This document shows positions 43,258 to 52,865 of a stretch of DNA of 64,000 nucleotides, one piece after another (the stretch's first letter is position 1; every line of letters begins with the position of its first letter). Made by a program: the position numbers and the translations under genes. Location: the NCBI RefSeq assembly GCF_031180965.1, contig NZ_JAPSLH010000002.1, positions 1 to 64,000 of the forward strand, read 5' to 3'. The DNA comes from Chelativorans sp. GTDB lineage: Bacteria; Pseudomonadota; Alphaproteobacteria; Rhizobiales; Rhizobiaceae. The notes under the pieces are model-generated. The model ran no database searches and was not told where the DNA came from. It saw nothing but the letters and a program-made list of their open reading frames with translations.

Positions 43258-45021
43258 ATGCAGCGATTGATCCCAGTCCTAGCGGCCATATTGCTGCCCG
43301 GCCTCGTGTTCCTAAGTTTTTCACCAGCTGTTATCCAGGCGAACGCAAACGAGATCGCGTTCACCGCACGCGCGCTTTACGCGGTTTGGGCCCTATTTTT
43401 GGCCTCATCCGCCGTACTGGCTGTGATCGCTCTTGCTTGCCGATCGAGCGTCGTCTTCCTCACCAGCTTCGCCATCAACGTGATAGCTTGGAACGCAGCC
43501 TACCCTCACATCTGGCTACACTCACCCATAGCGATGTTAGGGGCCGTCGCTGCAGAGGTTGCCCTTCTTGCAATCTGTACTTGGATCGCGCTCCGTGTTC
43601 CGTTCGACGTACTGGCAAAGGCCGCGGCTCTTTTCGCCGTCCTGACAGTGGCATTCTCAATTCCGCAGCATTACGCTTTGTGGCACGTCTTAAAAGGCAA
43701 AACTGAGGGGCCACCCCGCCCTGAACTTGTTAGAGCCGCCCCGACCAGCGCCAGCGCCGCGAAGTTTCAAGGTAACGTCTATCACGTGGTGCTGGACGCT
43801 TTTGCCTCCCCCTATTTTAAATATCGACTTAACAGCAAGAACAAGCCCGAACTGAACGGGTTCACCTTCTTCCCAAATGCAATCGCAAATTACGGGCGAA
43901 CAAACTTGTCCATGCGCTCCGTGTTTACAGGTCAGCATCATCCATCTCCGATTACAAATTGGGATGAAGCCTTCAACAAAGGGTTTTCGGCCTCCCTCCA
44001 AAGCGCCGGTATCTCGACCCACTACTTCCCCTTTTATCCGTACTTTTGTGATCCGGAGGCCTCTTTATGCGAGGCCACAACGGTTTTATATGCCGCAAAC
44101 CGAAAAAACCTTGGCACTACCTTTGCCGTCGACATTCTCTTTCAAAGCTTGATCCCGGTATCGGTGCGAGACTACTTCCTCGGATCGCTCCAGCACCAAC
44201 AGCGCCCGGTAGATACGTGGGAGTATGGGTTCTCCCTAACGAGTTCTGTTCGTGGGCTCTTTGATGGAAGCGAAGGGTTCCCAAAATGGCGCCAGCCCAT
44301 GCAAGCAGCGACTATGGACACGCTGGAACAGTTCCTAGAGGCAGAACAGTCTCTGCCCCCTCGTGGACGCTATGTTTTTCTTCACTTGATGGTGCCGCAT
44401 TCGCCATTTGTATTTGACGCTTCGTGCTCCTTTGCCCATCCGGACCGGCAAGCTCAAAAGAGCCACGACCAGCAGATAGATGACCAGTTCGCCTGTGCTG
44501 TGACAGTGATGGAACGGATTACGGAACAGCTGCGAGAGCTAAACCGGTTCGAGAATTCACTTGTTATCTTTCATGCCGACCACGGTCTAGGGGATGCCGC
44601 ACTTCTGCATAGGTGGGACTCAACAGTAAAACGTGATCCTTCGGCCCCTTACATTGACCGTGACACCGGTGATCTCTCCAAATTGCCAAGCCATTTTGTT
44701 GAAGGCGTGGCTGGCGCTCTTTTGTTGATCCATCCTCCTGGCGCAAAGGAATCCAAGATCAGCGATGCCCCCGCACAGTTGCTGGACATTGCCCCCACGG
44801 TGATGGACTTCTTCGGCCTGGCATATACTGGTCCTGGCGTGTCCCTGCTTTCCGTCGAGCCACCAGCGGATAGGCCGGCCATTTATTTCGAAGCCCACAC
44901 CGCAGAACTCGGCAATATAGATCGCTTCGCGAAGTTCCTCCGCGAGAAGGACGGGTGGAAATTTCAAGGTTGGGAGGCTCAGCAACCCGCCACAAATCAG
45001 GCGCAAGCTCCCGCAAAGTAA
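43258..45021 (+). CDS. Membrane-anchored sulfatase-like hydrolase/transferase
   Basis: The protein has 587 residues. The first 150 form about four or five membrane helices. The periplasmic part has the alkaline-phosphatase/sulfatase superfamily pattern: metal Asp in HVVLDAFASPY, a nucleophile-region SMRSVFTGQ, and the metal-binding pair in VIFHADHGLGDAALLHRWD. Such enzymes transfer phospho- or sulfo-linked groups to surface glycans or remove them. It follows the methyltransferase after a 230-nt gap, which shows no gene, and is read in the same direction. Confidence 0.85.
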   Translation: MQRLIPVLAAILLPGLVFLSFSPAVIQANANEIAFTARALYAVWALFLASSAVLAVIALACRSSVVFLTSFAINVIAWNAAYPHIWLHSPIAMLGAVAAEVALLAICTWIALRVPFDVLAKAAALFAVLTVAFSIPQHYALWHVLKGKTEGPPRPELVRAAPTSASAAKFQGNVYHVVLDAFASPYFKYRLNSKNKPELNGFTFFPNAIANYGRTNLSMRSVFTGQHHPSPITNWDEAFNKGFSASLQSAGISTHYFPFYPYFCDPEASLCEATTVLYAANRKNLGTTFAVDILFQSLIPVSVRDYFLGSLQHQQRPVDTWEYGFSLTSSVRGLFDGSEGFPKWRQPMQAATMDTLEQFLEAEQSLPPRGRYVFLHLMVPHSPFVFDASCSFAHPDRQAQKSHDQQIDDQFACAVTVMERITEQLRELNRFENSLVIFHADHGLGDAALLHRWDSTVKRDPSAPYIDRDTGDLSKLPSHFVEGVAGALLLIHPPGAKESKISDAPAQLLDIAPTVMDFFGLAYTGPGVSLLSVEPPADRPAIYFEAHTAELGNIDRFAKFLREKDGWKFQGWEAQQPATNQAQAPAK

Positions 45022-45283
45022 AGGTGCTATGGGGTCCAGGAGGCCTCCCACCGGATCGCCTATATATTTTCACCGTCACAAAGCGCCGCCATCGTGCGCC
45101 GCTTTGGGTTCTTGGTACCGTGCGGTCCACGAATTTGCCTTTCAGGTGGTCAGGTTAGGTTGTAGATCACTCGGGATTGTACAAGGTGCGCATAGAGGGG
45201 CCGTTGGGGTTTTCTCCTCCGGCTTTATGCGCTAAAGGGACCACTCCATTCAGCCAGGGGGGCGATGATGGATAACATCAAGC

Positions 45284-46591
45284 ATGATCGAACTAGGCGC
45301 GAGAGCCAGCATAGTATCCGATCCGAAGGTTTTGCGCTGGGCCGTCCCAGCCATTGCCGCGATGCTCACGATTCAGGTGTCTCTTGGCACCGTCTTCAGA
45401 ATGGAAATCAACCCGGCGCATTTTTTGGCTCCTGTCGTCGGGCTGGCGGTACTATTTAGCCTCAATGACAGGCTAGCAACGGCGTTCATCGTTTCAGGGC
45501 TGTGCGGCCTCGGTTCCGTGTTCGCAGCGCACATCATCAGCCCAGACATTCTTCACGGAAACATCGCGGAACTCCTCATTTGGACGATGTTTGCGCCGAG
45601 CTTCTTGTTTTTGGGTCGGCTCGTGCCGCTGCGTGCGGCTGTCCGCTGGCTGGGAATATTCTCAGTAGTCTTTCTCGTCACTGCGACGCTGCCTCTTCTG
45701 GTGACCGGGGAGCCGGTACGCGGGGTGTACCCCTTCGGCACTCCTGGCCGGGATCCAGGCACAAGTTACATGAATGTCCACATACTCGGCCTGCCCGTGT
45801 TCGCCTCCTACGGCGTCAACAGCATCGCCCCACTCTTTTGCATGCAAGCAGCTCTTTTGTGCGGCGCTATCTTCTCCTGTAGCAATTCACTTCGCATCCT
45901 TTTCAGCGTCGGGCTGGCGTGCGCAATCTTCCTTGTGATCGGCAGCGAAAGCAGAGCCTCTCAGGGAGCTCTCATTCTGCTTGCTCTATTCTTCGGGGGC
46001 TATTGTTTCTGGAGGCGACAGGGTCCGTGGCTGGCCTATACGCTCATTGCCTCGGCCGTGGTTTTGGCCGGGGCCGCTGTGTCGATACGGGTAGACGAAG
46101 TGACTAGAATGGCTCACTTGGTGCAGGGATCAGCTTACTTAATGAAATCGAAGCAGACCCACAACGAACGCACTGCGGAACCAGCCCACGATCTTAGCGC
46201 CCTCACTACTGGGCGCACCGATCTATGGACCGTCGCCGCAAGAGAGTTCGCGGCAAGCCCACTTATTGGCAACGGCTTTTCGGGATTTGGGCGCTTCGAA
46301 CCTATCGGTAAACATCTGGGCGCCAACACTACTCCCCACCTGTATTACCTCAACATCCTGTGGAAGGGCGGGCTACTGTTTGCGGTGCCCTTCGCCTACT
46401 TCATCTTTCTTGCATTCAAGGCGGCATGGGAGCACCGCCGCGCCTACCCAGAATGGGCATTCAGCGCGGCGGCCGTGGTCGCAATGTTCGCCGTCGCCCT
46501 GACTTGGGACATACTGATGATCCCAGGTGCCGGCGTTCTCACGTGGTTTTTGCTGGGCTCAATGGGAGGGGAAAATGACGAGATTGCTTGA
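45284..46591 (+). CDS. O-antigen ligase/polymerase (Wzy/WaaL-like)
   Basis: The protein has 435 residues and about twelve helices. The large periplasmic loop contains GRTDLWTVAAREFAASPLIG and GNGFSGFGRFEPIGKH, and then TTPHLYYLNILWKGGLLFA. These are the known PF04932 signatures with the conserved His/Arg residues. It polymerises or ligates the polysaccharide in the periplasm. The downstream small gene overlaps it. Confidence 0.9.
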   Translation: MIELGARASIVSDPKVLRWAVPAIAAMLTIQVSLGTVFRMEINPAHFLAPVVGLAVLFSLNDRLATAFIVSGLCGLGSVFAAHIISPDILHGNIAELLIWTMFAPSFLFLGRLVPLRAAVRWLGIFSVVFLVTATLPLLVTGEPVRGVYPFGTPGRDPGTSYMNVHILGLPVFASYGVNSIAPLFCMQAALLCGAIFSCSNSLRILFSVGLACAIFLVIGSESRASQGALILLALFFGGYCFWRRQGPWLAYTLIASAVVLAGAAVSIRVDEVTRMAHLVQGSAYLMKSKQTHNERTAEPAHDLSALTTGRTDLWTVAAREFAASPLIGNGFSGFGRFEPIGKHLGANTTPHLYYLNILWKGGLLFAVPFAYFIFLAFKAAWEHRRAYPEWAFSAAAVVAMFAVALTWDILMIPGAGVLTWFLLGSMGGENDEIA

Positions 46592-46748
46592 AAGCGTTGT
46601 ACTCGCCCTCCTTCTTATGGTGTCGATCACCTACCTCGCCAACCGCATCGGGCCGACTTCCGATATATGCTACATGTGGGACGGATCAGCCGTGAACTGC
46701 CCGGTTGCCAGCAACTATTCCGGATCCCCTGCTGATCCTTTTGATTAG
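46575..46748 (+). CDS. Small single-pass membrane protein after the ligase
   Basis: The protein has 57 residues from ATG 46575, with GGGAGGGG upstream. One helix (VVLALLLMVSITYLA) is followed by a Cys-containing extracytoplasmic tail (CYMWDGSAVNCPVAS) that could form a disulfide. It overlaps the ligase by 17 nt, so it is co-translated. Family unknown. Confidence 0.6.
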   Translation: MTRLLESVVLALLLMVSITYLANRIGPTSDICYMWDGSAVNCPVASNYSGSPADPFD

Positions 46749-46749
46749 A

Positions 46750-46956
46750 CTAGACGCCGAGCCGCTCGATCCGTTGTGCCCAGTGCGTTCCGGGAGTTGA
46801 CGCGCCTACAGCGCTTCCAGCAACCATGCGGGTCCAGCCTTGAACGATAAAGCGATCAGGTGCAGCTCCTTGGAGCACCCTTGCGGACACTTTCAGGGGC
46901 ACAAAGTCGCCCACATCCCAAGTCGACTGAGCGGGCGGAGCTGTAAACGACGCCAT
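46750..46956 (-). CDS. Small hypothetical protein, phage-like flavour
   Basis: From ATG 46956 the protein has 68 residues, beta-rich (TWDVGDFVPLKVSARVLQG, then RFIVQGWTRMVAGSAVG). It recalls short tail-fibre-associated or hypothetical prophage proteins. It converges on the polysaccharide cluster. The region 46957-47287 has no further gene. Confidence 0.4.
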   Translation of the reverse strand: MASFTAPPAQSTWDVGDFVPLKVSARVLQGAAPDRFIVQGWTRMVAGSAVGASTPGTHWAQRIERLGV

Positions 46957-47287
46957 CGCCTGATCGCCTTTGCGCCGCCCGTGTACCGTCGCGATGTTCA
47001 AGATCTCCGTAGTGGCTCCGGCAATTCGGTTCCCGCGAGCCGTCAGATGCCGGCCTCCACCGAGGCGTGCACGCGAACGTGCGGCAACCCGGTCGGTATC
47101 GGCTCGGAGCCGTCACTCGCCGCAAACAACCTGAACGGCTCCTTCGCGCCCTATTTCGGTCGTAAGGCTGGTCGTTCCACTACCTGAAAGCGGACATCCC
47201 ACCGGGACTGCACTGCGGCGTCGGGGTGTCTCTGCCAGCGTCTTGCTGGCGGGCTTCTCGGCGCTCGAGCAGCGCCCGCACCGATCG

Positions 47288-48082
47288 TTATCTGGTAAAG
47301 CTCGTCGAAAACCCGATGCTCCGGTGCACGATCAGCACAACCGCGAGGGTCAGGGAAATCAGCAGAACAGAAATTGCGGCGATCAGAGGGTCGGACCGCG
47401 ATTCCAGGTGCCTGAACATCTCGACGGGAAGGGTTGTCGCCTCTGGCCCAGCCAGGAACAGCGTAACGACGACCTCATCGAAGGACACGAGAAAACTCAA
47501 TGCGCCTGCCGATACCAGTCCCGGTGCGATGAGTGGAAGCGTGATGCGTCTGAAGACCGTCAGCGGTTTTGCTCCCAGCGAAGCGGCAGCCTCCTCCACG
47601 GTAACGGCGAGCGCATTTAGCGCGGTGGCCAGAATGCGCAGCGCGTAGGGTAAGGTCAGCACGAGATGGCCGAGCGCGATGCCGAGGCGGGTCCCCAACA
47701 GCCCGACAGATGCGAAGATGATGAGGATCGCAAGTCCGATAACGATGGTGGGCAGGAGGAGAGGAGCTGTAAAGAGGTTGTAGAGAAGCTCGGATCCTCG
47801 GACCTTCAAGCGCACGATCACATAGGCCGCCGGCAAGGCAATCAGGATTGTGAGCACCGTCACGACAGCCCCTATCACAAGGCTCGTCCGGAAGGCGCCC
47901 CACATCCGGTCATTGCTCCACAGCTCCCCGTACCAGCGAAAGCTCCAGCTGTCCGGCGGAAAACGCAGCGTATTCTCCCCACTGAATGACAGCGGCACAA
48001 TCACAAGGACCGGCACCAGCAAGAAGACGAACAAGACCGTCACTGTCACCTTCAGCAGCCAGCTTGGTTTCCTTTCTTCCAT
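47288..48082 (-). CDS. PotC-type ABC permease
   Basis: The protein has 264 residues and six helices. The ATPase-contact loop reads AAASLGAKPLTVFRRITLPL, typical of PotC/AfuB-type permeases. It is the last gene of the leftward operon. The 3-prime end is followed by no evident terminator. Confidence 0.95.
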   Translation of the reverse strand: MEERKPSWLLKVTVTVLFVFLLVPVLVIVPLSFSGENTLRFPPDSWSFRWYGELWSNDRMWGAFRTSLVIGAVVTVLTILIALPAAYVIVRLKVRGSELLYNLFTAPLLLPTIVIGLAILIIFASVGLLGTRLGIALGHLVLTLPYALRILATALNALAVTVEEAAASLGAKPLTVFRRITLPLIAPGLVSAGALSFLVSFDEVVVTLFLAGPEATTLPVEMFRHLESRSDPLIAAISVLLISLTLAVVLIVHRSIGFSTSFTR

Positions 48083-48089
48083 CGCTCCC

Positions 48090-48947
48090 TCAGTCGAATG
48101 CGCGCAGCGCGCGGGTGTAAAGGATCAAGGACAGCCCGAAGACGACGAGGACCAGGATCGACAGCGTCCCGGCTGCCGGCCAGTTCAAGGTCACAATGGC
48201 CTGGTCGTAAATCTCTGTGGCCAGCAGGAAGACGCGCCCTCCGCCGAGAATGCGCGGCGTGATGAACGAAGAAACCGCCAGGACGAAGCACAAAAGGCAG
48301 CCCAGCGCGATGCCAGGCGCCGTCAATGGCAGGACCACGCGCCAGAAAGCTTGTATGGGCCTGGCGCCGAGCGTCAGAGCCGCCTCTTCACAGCGCGGGT
48401 CAAGCCGTCCGAACCCGGCCAGGAGCGCAAGGATCATGTAGGGCATGAGGATCTCGGTCAGGCCGATGACCACTCCGGTCATATTGTAGACCAGGCGGAA
48501 GGGCAGGGTGATTCCAATCTGCTCCAGGCCGTTCTTAATAAGCCCCGTGTCCGCCAGCACTGCGACCCATCCATAGGTGCGAACGACCGCCGATGTCAGC
48601 AGCGGCGATACGACCAGAACCAACAGAAATGTCCGCCACTGCCCTGAGGAGCGATGCAGGTACAAGGCGATGGGATAGGAGCAGAGGAGCGTCAGAAAGG
48701 TGATCAGCAGGCTCATTAGTACCGAGCGGAGCAGCGCCTCCATGTAGAACCGGTCCTGGACCAATGTGCTCCAATTGGCCCAGGTGAACTCCGTGCCAAT
48801 GCCGCCGCCGGGCAGCGCCTCCTTGAAGGACGTGCTGAGAAGGTTCAGGACGGGGTAGAGGAACACGCCCACGTTGACGAGCACGATCGGCAGAAGCAAG
48901 GCTATTGCAAGCCCGTTGCGCCGCGTTTCATCGCCCTGCTGCGCCAT
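48090..48947 (-). CDS. PotB-type ABC permease
   Basis: From ATG 48947 the protein has 285 residues; an upstream ATG at 48989 would overlap the ATPase gene. The helices and the loop EAALTLGARPIQAFWRVVLP are typical of PotB-like permeases. It lies 7 nt upstream of the PotC-type gene and 7 nt downstream of the ATPase gene. Confidence 0.9.
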   Translation of the reverse strand: MAQQGDETRRNGLAIALLLPIVLVNVGVFLYPVLNLLSTSFKEALPGGGIGTEFTWANWSTLVQDRFYMEALLRSVLMSLLITFLTLLCSYPIALYLHRSSGQWRTFLLVLVVSPLLTSAVVRTYGWVAVLADTGLIKNGLEQIGITLPFRLVYNMTGVVIGLTEILMPYMILALLAGFGRLDPRCEEAALTLGARPIQAFWRVVLPLTAPGIALGCLLCFVLAVSSFITPRILGGGRVFLLATEIYDQAIVTLNWPAAGTLSILVLVVFGLSLILYTRALRAFD

Positions 48948-48954
48948 TTTTCTG

Positions 48955-50067
48955 CTAGCCCGCGCTCTTGAAGGCGAGGGTATCTTCAACCCTCCAGCTC
49001 AGGTCCACTTTGGCTCCGATCGGGCTGAGGGTGGCGGAAGCGGATGTCGGCTGCTCAACGGACCAGTTCAGTCCGTCGACATGGACGACATACTGGATCA
49101 AGTCGCCAACATAGGTGGTCCGCCTGATCTCCCCCTGCACGCGGTTGGTTGATTCTGTGGCCGCCGAGCCAGCTGGCTCAAGCTGGATTCGATGCGGGCG
49201 CACCATCACCTCTATGTTTCCCTCCATTGGCTGGGTCAGGCGCAATTCGCGTTCGCCGACCTTCGCCTTCGTGCCCATGGCCATGGCCGGCAGTCGGTTG
49301 ATGCGCCCCACGAAAGAGGCAACAAAGGGGTTTGCAGGACGTTCATAGAGTTCGGTCGGCGTGCCAAGCTGCTCCAGGCGTCCGGCGTTCATGACCGCAA
49401 CCTTGTCGCACATGGCCAATGCTTCCGCCTGGTCGTGCGTCACGAACACGGCGGTGATTCCCAGTCGTTGCTGGATGTCGCGGATCTCCGTGCGCATCTC
49501 GTCGCGCAGCTTGGCGTCGAGGTTGGACAAAGGCTCGTCGAACAGGAGGATGGACGGCTGTATGACGAGCGCGCGCGCAAGCGCGACACGCTGTTGCTGA
49601 CCCCCTGAGAGTTCTCGCGGGCGCCGCTTCTCCAGCCCCTGGAGGCGCACCATCGCGACCGCCTCCTTCACCCTTTCGGCCACCTCGGCCCTGCCGATAC
49701 GGCGCATCTCCAGGCCGAAAGCCACGTTGCGCTCCACCGTCATGTGCGGAAAGAGGGCGTAGCTTTGAAACACGAGGCCCATGTCCCGCCGATAGGGCGG
49801 TTCTGAGGTCATGTCACGGCCGCCTACAAGCACGCGCCCGCCGGATACCGGCGTCAGGCCGGCAATCATCCTCAGCGTGGTGGTCTTGCCGCACCCCGAA
49901 GGGCCGAGCAATGCTACGAGTTCTCCACGCGGCACATCCAAGTACAGGTGATGGACGGCGGTGAAGCCCTGATAGCGCTTGCCAAGCCCCTGCAGGGAGA
50001 GGAAGCCCCCCGCGGCGGGCTCCTCTTGGCCGGTACCATGGCGCATATCCGCTTCTGCCAAGGTCAT
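48955..50067 (-). CDS. PotA-type ABC ATPase
   Basis: From ATG 50067 the protein has 370 residues. Walker A GPSGCGKT, signature LSGGQQQR, Walker B ILLFDEPLSNLD and H-loop VTHDQ are present, followed by a C-terminal TOBE domain (VMVRPHRIQLEP). It follows the binding-protein gene by 2 nt. Imports of polyamine, opine or Fe(III) type are possible. Confidence 0.95.
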   Translation of the reverse strand: MTLAEADMRHGTGQEEPAAGGFLSLQGLGKRYQGFTAVHHLYLDVPRGELVALLGPSGCGKTTTLRMIAGLTPVSGGRVLVGGRDMTSEPPYRRDMGLVFQSYALFPHMTVERNVAFGLEMRRIGRAEVAERVKEAVAMVRLQGLEKRRPRELSGGQQQRVALARALVIQPSILLFDEPLSNLDAKLRDEMRTEIRDIQQRLGITAVFVTHDQAEALAMCDKVAVMNAGRLEQLGTPTELYERPANPFVASFVGRINRLPAMAMGTKAKVGERELRLTQPMEGNIEVMVRPHRIQLEPAGSAATESTNRVQGEIRRTTYVGDLIQYVVHVDGLNWSVEQPTSASATLSPIGAKVDLSWRVEDTLAFKSAG

Positions 50068-50069
50068 GT

Positions 50070-51116
50070 TCAGCGGCTTAGCGGGATGACGCGTCGGCGC
50101 CATTCCTGGGTAACCTGGTCGCGTATCTCCGCGATCGCCAGCCAATCCACATTGAGGACGTTCTCCATCTGCCCGGCCGATGTTCTCTCGAGTGCTTCGG
50201 GGGAGACTTGCGCCTTGCTGTTGGTCGGGGCGTAGAACATCGCCTCCGTGAATGCCTTCTGTGCTTCCGGGCTCAGCATGTAATCGATGAATTTCTTGGC
50301 CGCCTCGGCATTGGGAGCATCTTCCACCAGCGCGACGGCGTTGATCTGAAACAGTGTCCCTTCCTTAGGAATGGAGGCAGCCAGAACGCTTCCGGGCTGA
50401 TCGGCAAAGACCTGCGCACGCGCATTGTAGCCAACACCCATGGCCGCTTGCTGGGCCATGATCATGCCCCAAAGGTCTGGCTTTGGATCCCAGGTGAGCA
50501 CGTGGGGAGCAAGGGTCATCATTTCCTCAATGCCCTTATCCAGATTCTTATTGTAATCGCTGCCGCCCGCCATCTTTTCGAGCATGATTGTCAGGGCAAC
50601 GCCCAGAATGTCCGGCGTGGCATGCAGCGCGACCTTGCCTTCAACCGCGGGATCCCACAACGCGCGCCAGGAATCCGGCTTTTCCTTCACAACCATCTTG
50701 TCGTAGACCAGCACGAGGCTGTCAAAGGTCATGCCGACGGCATTCACACCTGGAATCTTGGCCATCGGGTAAAGATCTGCCACATGTGGGCTGACCGTCT
50801 CGTCAATTGGGGCGAAAAGCCCCTCATCGGTGCCGGCCTTCGCCAGCGTGATGTCCATCATCGCCACGTCAAGCTGTGGCGCATTCTTCTGTGCGCGCAA
50901 GGCGCCAAGGATCGCGGCCGAGTTGCCGGGTGTGAAATAAACAACCTTGATATCAGGATTCTGCTTCATGAAAGGCTCGATCACGGCCTTTGTGTAGAGG
51001 TCCTGAAAAAGCCCCGTATAGCCTGCGAAATTCACGACCGTTTCGGCCGAAGCAGAGCTTATCGCCAGCATGGCCCCCGTCGCCGCCATTGCGGCTGTCT
51101 TTACCCATTTCAGCAT
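50070..51116 (-). CDS. PotD-type ABC substrate-binding protein
   Basis: The protein has 348 residues with a signal peptide ending SASA-E at about residue 24. Segments such as VVYFTPGNSAAILGALRAQK and GVNAVGMTFDSLVLVYDKMV fit SBP_bac_6/8 proteins of the spermidine/putrescine or AfuA type. It collects the solute for the Pot-type transporter. The neighbouring amidase and RraA-like gene suggest an organic nitrogen or acid substrate. Confidence 0.9.
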   Translation of the reverse strand: MLKWVKTAAMAATGAMLAISSASAETVVNFAGYTGLFQDLYTKAVIEPFMKQNPDIKVVYFTPGNSAAILGALRAQKNAPQLDVAMMDITLAKAGTDEGLFAPIDETVSPHVADLYPMAKIPGVNAVGMTFDSLVLVYDKMVVKEKPDSWRALWDPAVEGKVALHATPDILGVALTIMLEKMAGGSDYNKNLDKGIEEMMTLAPHVLTWDPKPDLWGMIMAQQAAMGVGYNARAQVFADQPGSVLAASIPKEGTLFQINAVALVEDAPNAEAAKKFIDYMLSPEAQKAFTEAMFYAPTNSKAQVSPEALERTSAGQMENVLNVDWLAIAEIRDQVTQEWRRRVIPLSR

Positions 51117-51140
51117 TTCTCTTCCCCTTCTTGTCGCAGG

Positions 51141-51815
51141 CTACCAGGCGGTGCGCACCATATTTGCTTCGACGATTGCCGTTGCGCCGCTAATGTCTGG
51201 CAGTTTCTCTCCGGCGCGCAGCCTCTCATGCGTTGTCGCCTCGGCCTTCTGCATTGCCAAGGCCCGCTCCGCGGACTCCCGTGCAAGCTCGGGCGGAAAA
51301 ACGAGCACGCCATTTTCATCGGCCAGCACTGCATCGCCGGGATTGACGACCTGGCCACCGACGGAGATGGGAACGTTCAGGGCGCCCTCAATCCCCAGAA
51401 GCCGAGTGGTGATGGAGGAGAGCCCGCGACACCACATCGGCAGGTCGAATTCCTGTATCTCCGACAGGTCGGTCGCGGGCCCGTCGATTACGCCAGCCTT
51501 TACGCCCGCGAGCTTCATGGCAAGTGTCAGCCCGCCGCCCCAGCACGCGTATTTCATATCGCCGCAACGATCGATCACCACGACGTCACCCGGGCGAACC
51601 AGTTTGGTCGCGTAATGAAGGAGCGTCGAATCCGCGTGCGGCAGGCGCAGCGTAACGGCTGTCCCCGCCACGCGCTTCCTGGGCTGAAGCGGTGCGATTG
51701 CCCGGTCAACGAAGCCGCGATGAAGGAAATGGCCGGCCGTCGCCGTTTCGGTTCGCTCAAGAAGTTCGACCAGCGAGCCATCCAGCTGCGGGGGCATGTC
51801 GTTGACGGTGAACAT
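51141..51815 (-). CDS. RraA/HMG-aldolase-like protein lacking the usual Arg
   Basis: The protein has 224 residues of the RraA/4-hydroxy-4-methyl-2-oxoglutarate aldolase fold (RVAGTAVTLRLPHADSTL, GDVVVIDRCGD, then GLTLAMKLAGVKAGVIDGPA). Active family members have R-D after the GxxxD loop (DGAVRD type); here it reads DGPATDLSE, so Thr115 stands at the position of the catalytic Arg. Aldolase activity is therefore doubtful, although another residue could compensate. It lies 24 nt upstream of the binding protein gene. Confidence 0.8.
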   Translation of the reverse strand: MFTVNDMPPQLDGSLVELLERTETATAGHFLHRGFVDRAIAPLQPRKRVAGTAVTLRLPHADSTLLHYATKLVRPGDVVVIDRCGDMKYACWGGGLTLAMKLAGVKAGVIDGPATDLSEIQEFDLPMWCRGLSSITTRLLGIEGALNVPISVGGQVVNPGDAVLADENGVLVFPPELARESAERALAMQKAEATTHERLRAGEKLPDISGATAIVEANMVRTAW

Positions 51816-51944
51816 ATCGGATCTAAACCTGTCGTTGGAAGTGAGGCAGACGCGTTTTTTCTATCCGAAGGCATAGAAGTTTTTACGCCCGCCGCGGCCC
51901 GAATGGAGGAGCCCGGACCGGCAAGCGTTCAAGCCACGGGTGGC

Positions 51945-52751
51945 TTAGGCGAGCACGTGGTGATCAGCCAGAGGAATGCCGCGGCGCGTTTGCTCGATTA
52001 GCTTCTTGTCGAGGCGCGCGGTAATGAAGCCCGGCCGATCGGAAGCCTGCGCAATGATGTGCCCCCAGGGATCGATCGCCATCGTATGGCCCCAGCTGGC
52101 CTTCTTGCCATCAGCGTAGGTGCCGATCTGGCCCGTCGCTAGGAAGTAGGTTTGCGTCTCGATCGCCCGCGCCCGGGCGAGCACCTCCCAGTGATCCTTG
52201 CCGGTCTGCAGCGTGAATGCCGCCGGAAGCGCAATCACATCGGCGCCTGCGTCCCGCAGTTTCCGGAACAGCTCGGGGAAGCGCAAGTCGTAGCAGATGG
52301 CGCAGCCTACCGTGAACTCGCCGATGCGGTAGGTGACGATGTCTTCGCCTGGAGCCACAGTGTCAGACTCCTGGAACACCATGCCACCGGGCACGACCAC
52401 GTCGAAGAGATGGATCTTGCGATATTTCGCCAGCAGTTCGCCCGAGGGGCCGAAGACGACGGTCGTATTGTGGAAGCGGTTTCCGCTTTTTTCCACCACA
52501 CTGCCTGCGTGGATCGTAACCTTATGCTTTTCGGCAAGGGCAGACATCAGGCGGAAGGATTCTCCGTCGGGATACTCTTCGCCCGTCGCCTGCTGATCGG
52601 CAGGATCGGCGTTCAAGGTGGCATAGTACTCGGGGAGGACAATCAGATCCGGGCGATCGAGTCTTACGGCCTCATCGATGAAGTCTGCTGCCGCGCGTAG
52701 ATTGTCCTCTTTGGACTCACGCGTGTTCATCTGTATCTGGGTAATCTTCAC
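51945..52751 (-). CDS. Nitrilase-superfamily amidase (omega-amidase/Nit2-like)
   Basis: The protein has 268 residues from GTG 52751, which has AGGAGA at good spacing; an ATG at 52781 lacks one. The catalytic triad is Glu41 (VLPEYYA), Lys112 (KYRKIHLFD) and Cys153 (CAICYDLRFPE). This is the omega-amidase/deaminated-glutathione amidase branch. It would hydrolyse an amide in an imported compound. The following gene is 129 nt away. Confidence 0.9.
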   Translation of the reverse strand: MKITQIQMNTRESKEDNLRAAADFIDEAVRLDRPDLIVLPEYYATLNADPADQQATGEEYPDGESFRLMSALAEKHKVTIHAGSVVEKSGNRFHNTTVVFGPSGELLAKYRKIHLFDVVVPGGMVFQESDTVAPGEDIVTYRIGEFTVGCAICYDLRFPELFRKLRDAGADVIALPAAFTLQTGKDHWEVLARARAIETQTYFLATGQIGTYADGKKASWGHTMAIDPWGHIIAQASDRPGFITARLDKKLIEQTRRGIPLADHHVLA

Positions 52752-52865
52752 TGCCCGTCTCCTGACCTTGCCGGAGATCATCGGGCCACAAGCACAGGAC
52801 TGTCCAACGGGAAAAAATCATCCAAACCTATAGAAAAATCTAATGCACTGGCGCGTGGCTTGCGA

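Noticed and set aside
50208-52001. A 597-codon plus-strand ORF opposite binding protein, RraA-like and amidase genes
   Set aside because: Long but His/Arg/Gly-rich with no motif; all three minus-strand genes have convincing domains and ribosome sites.
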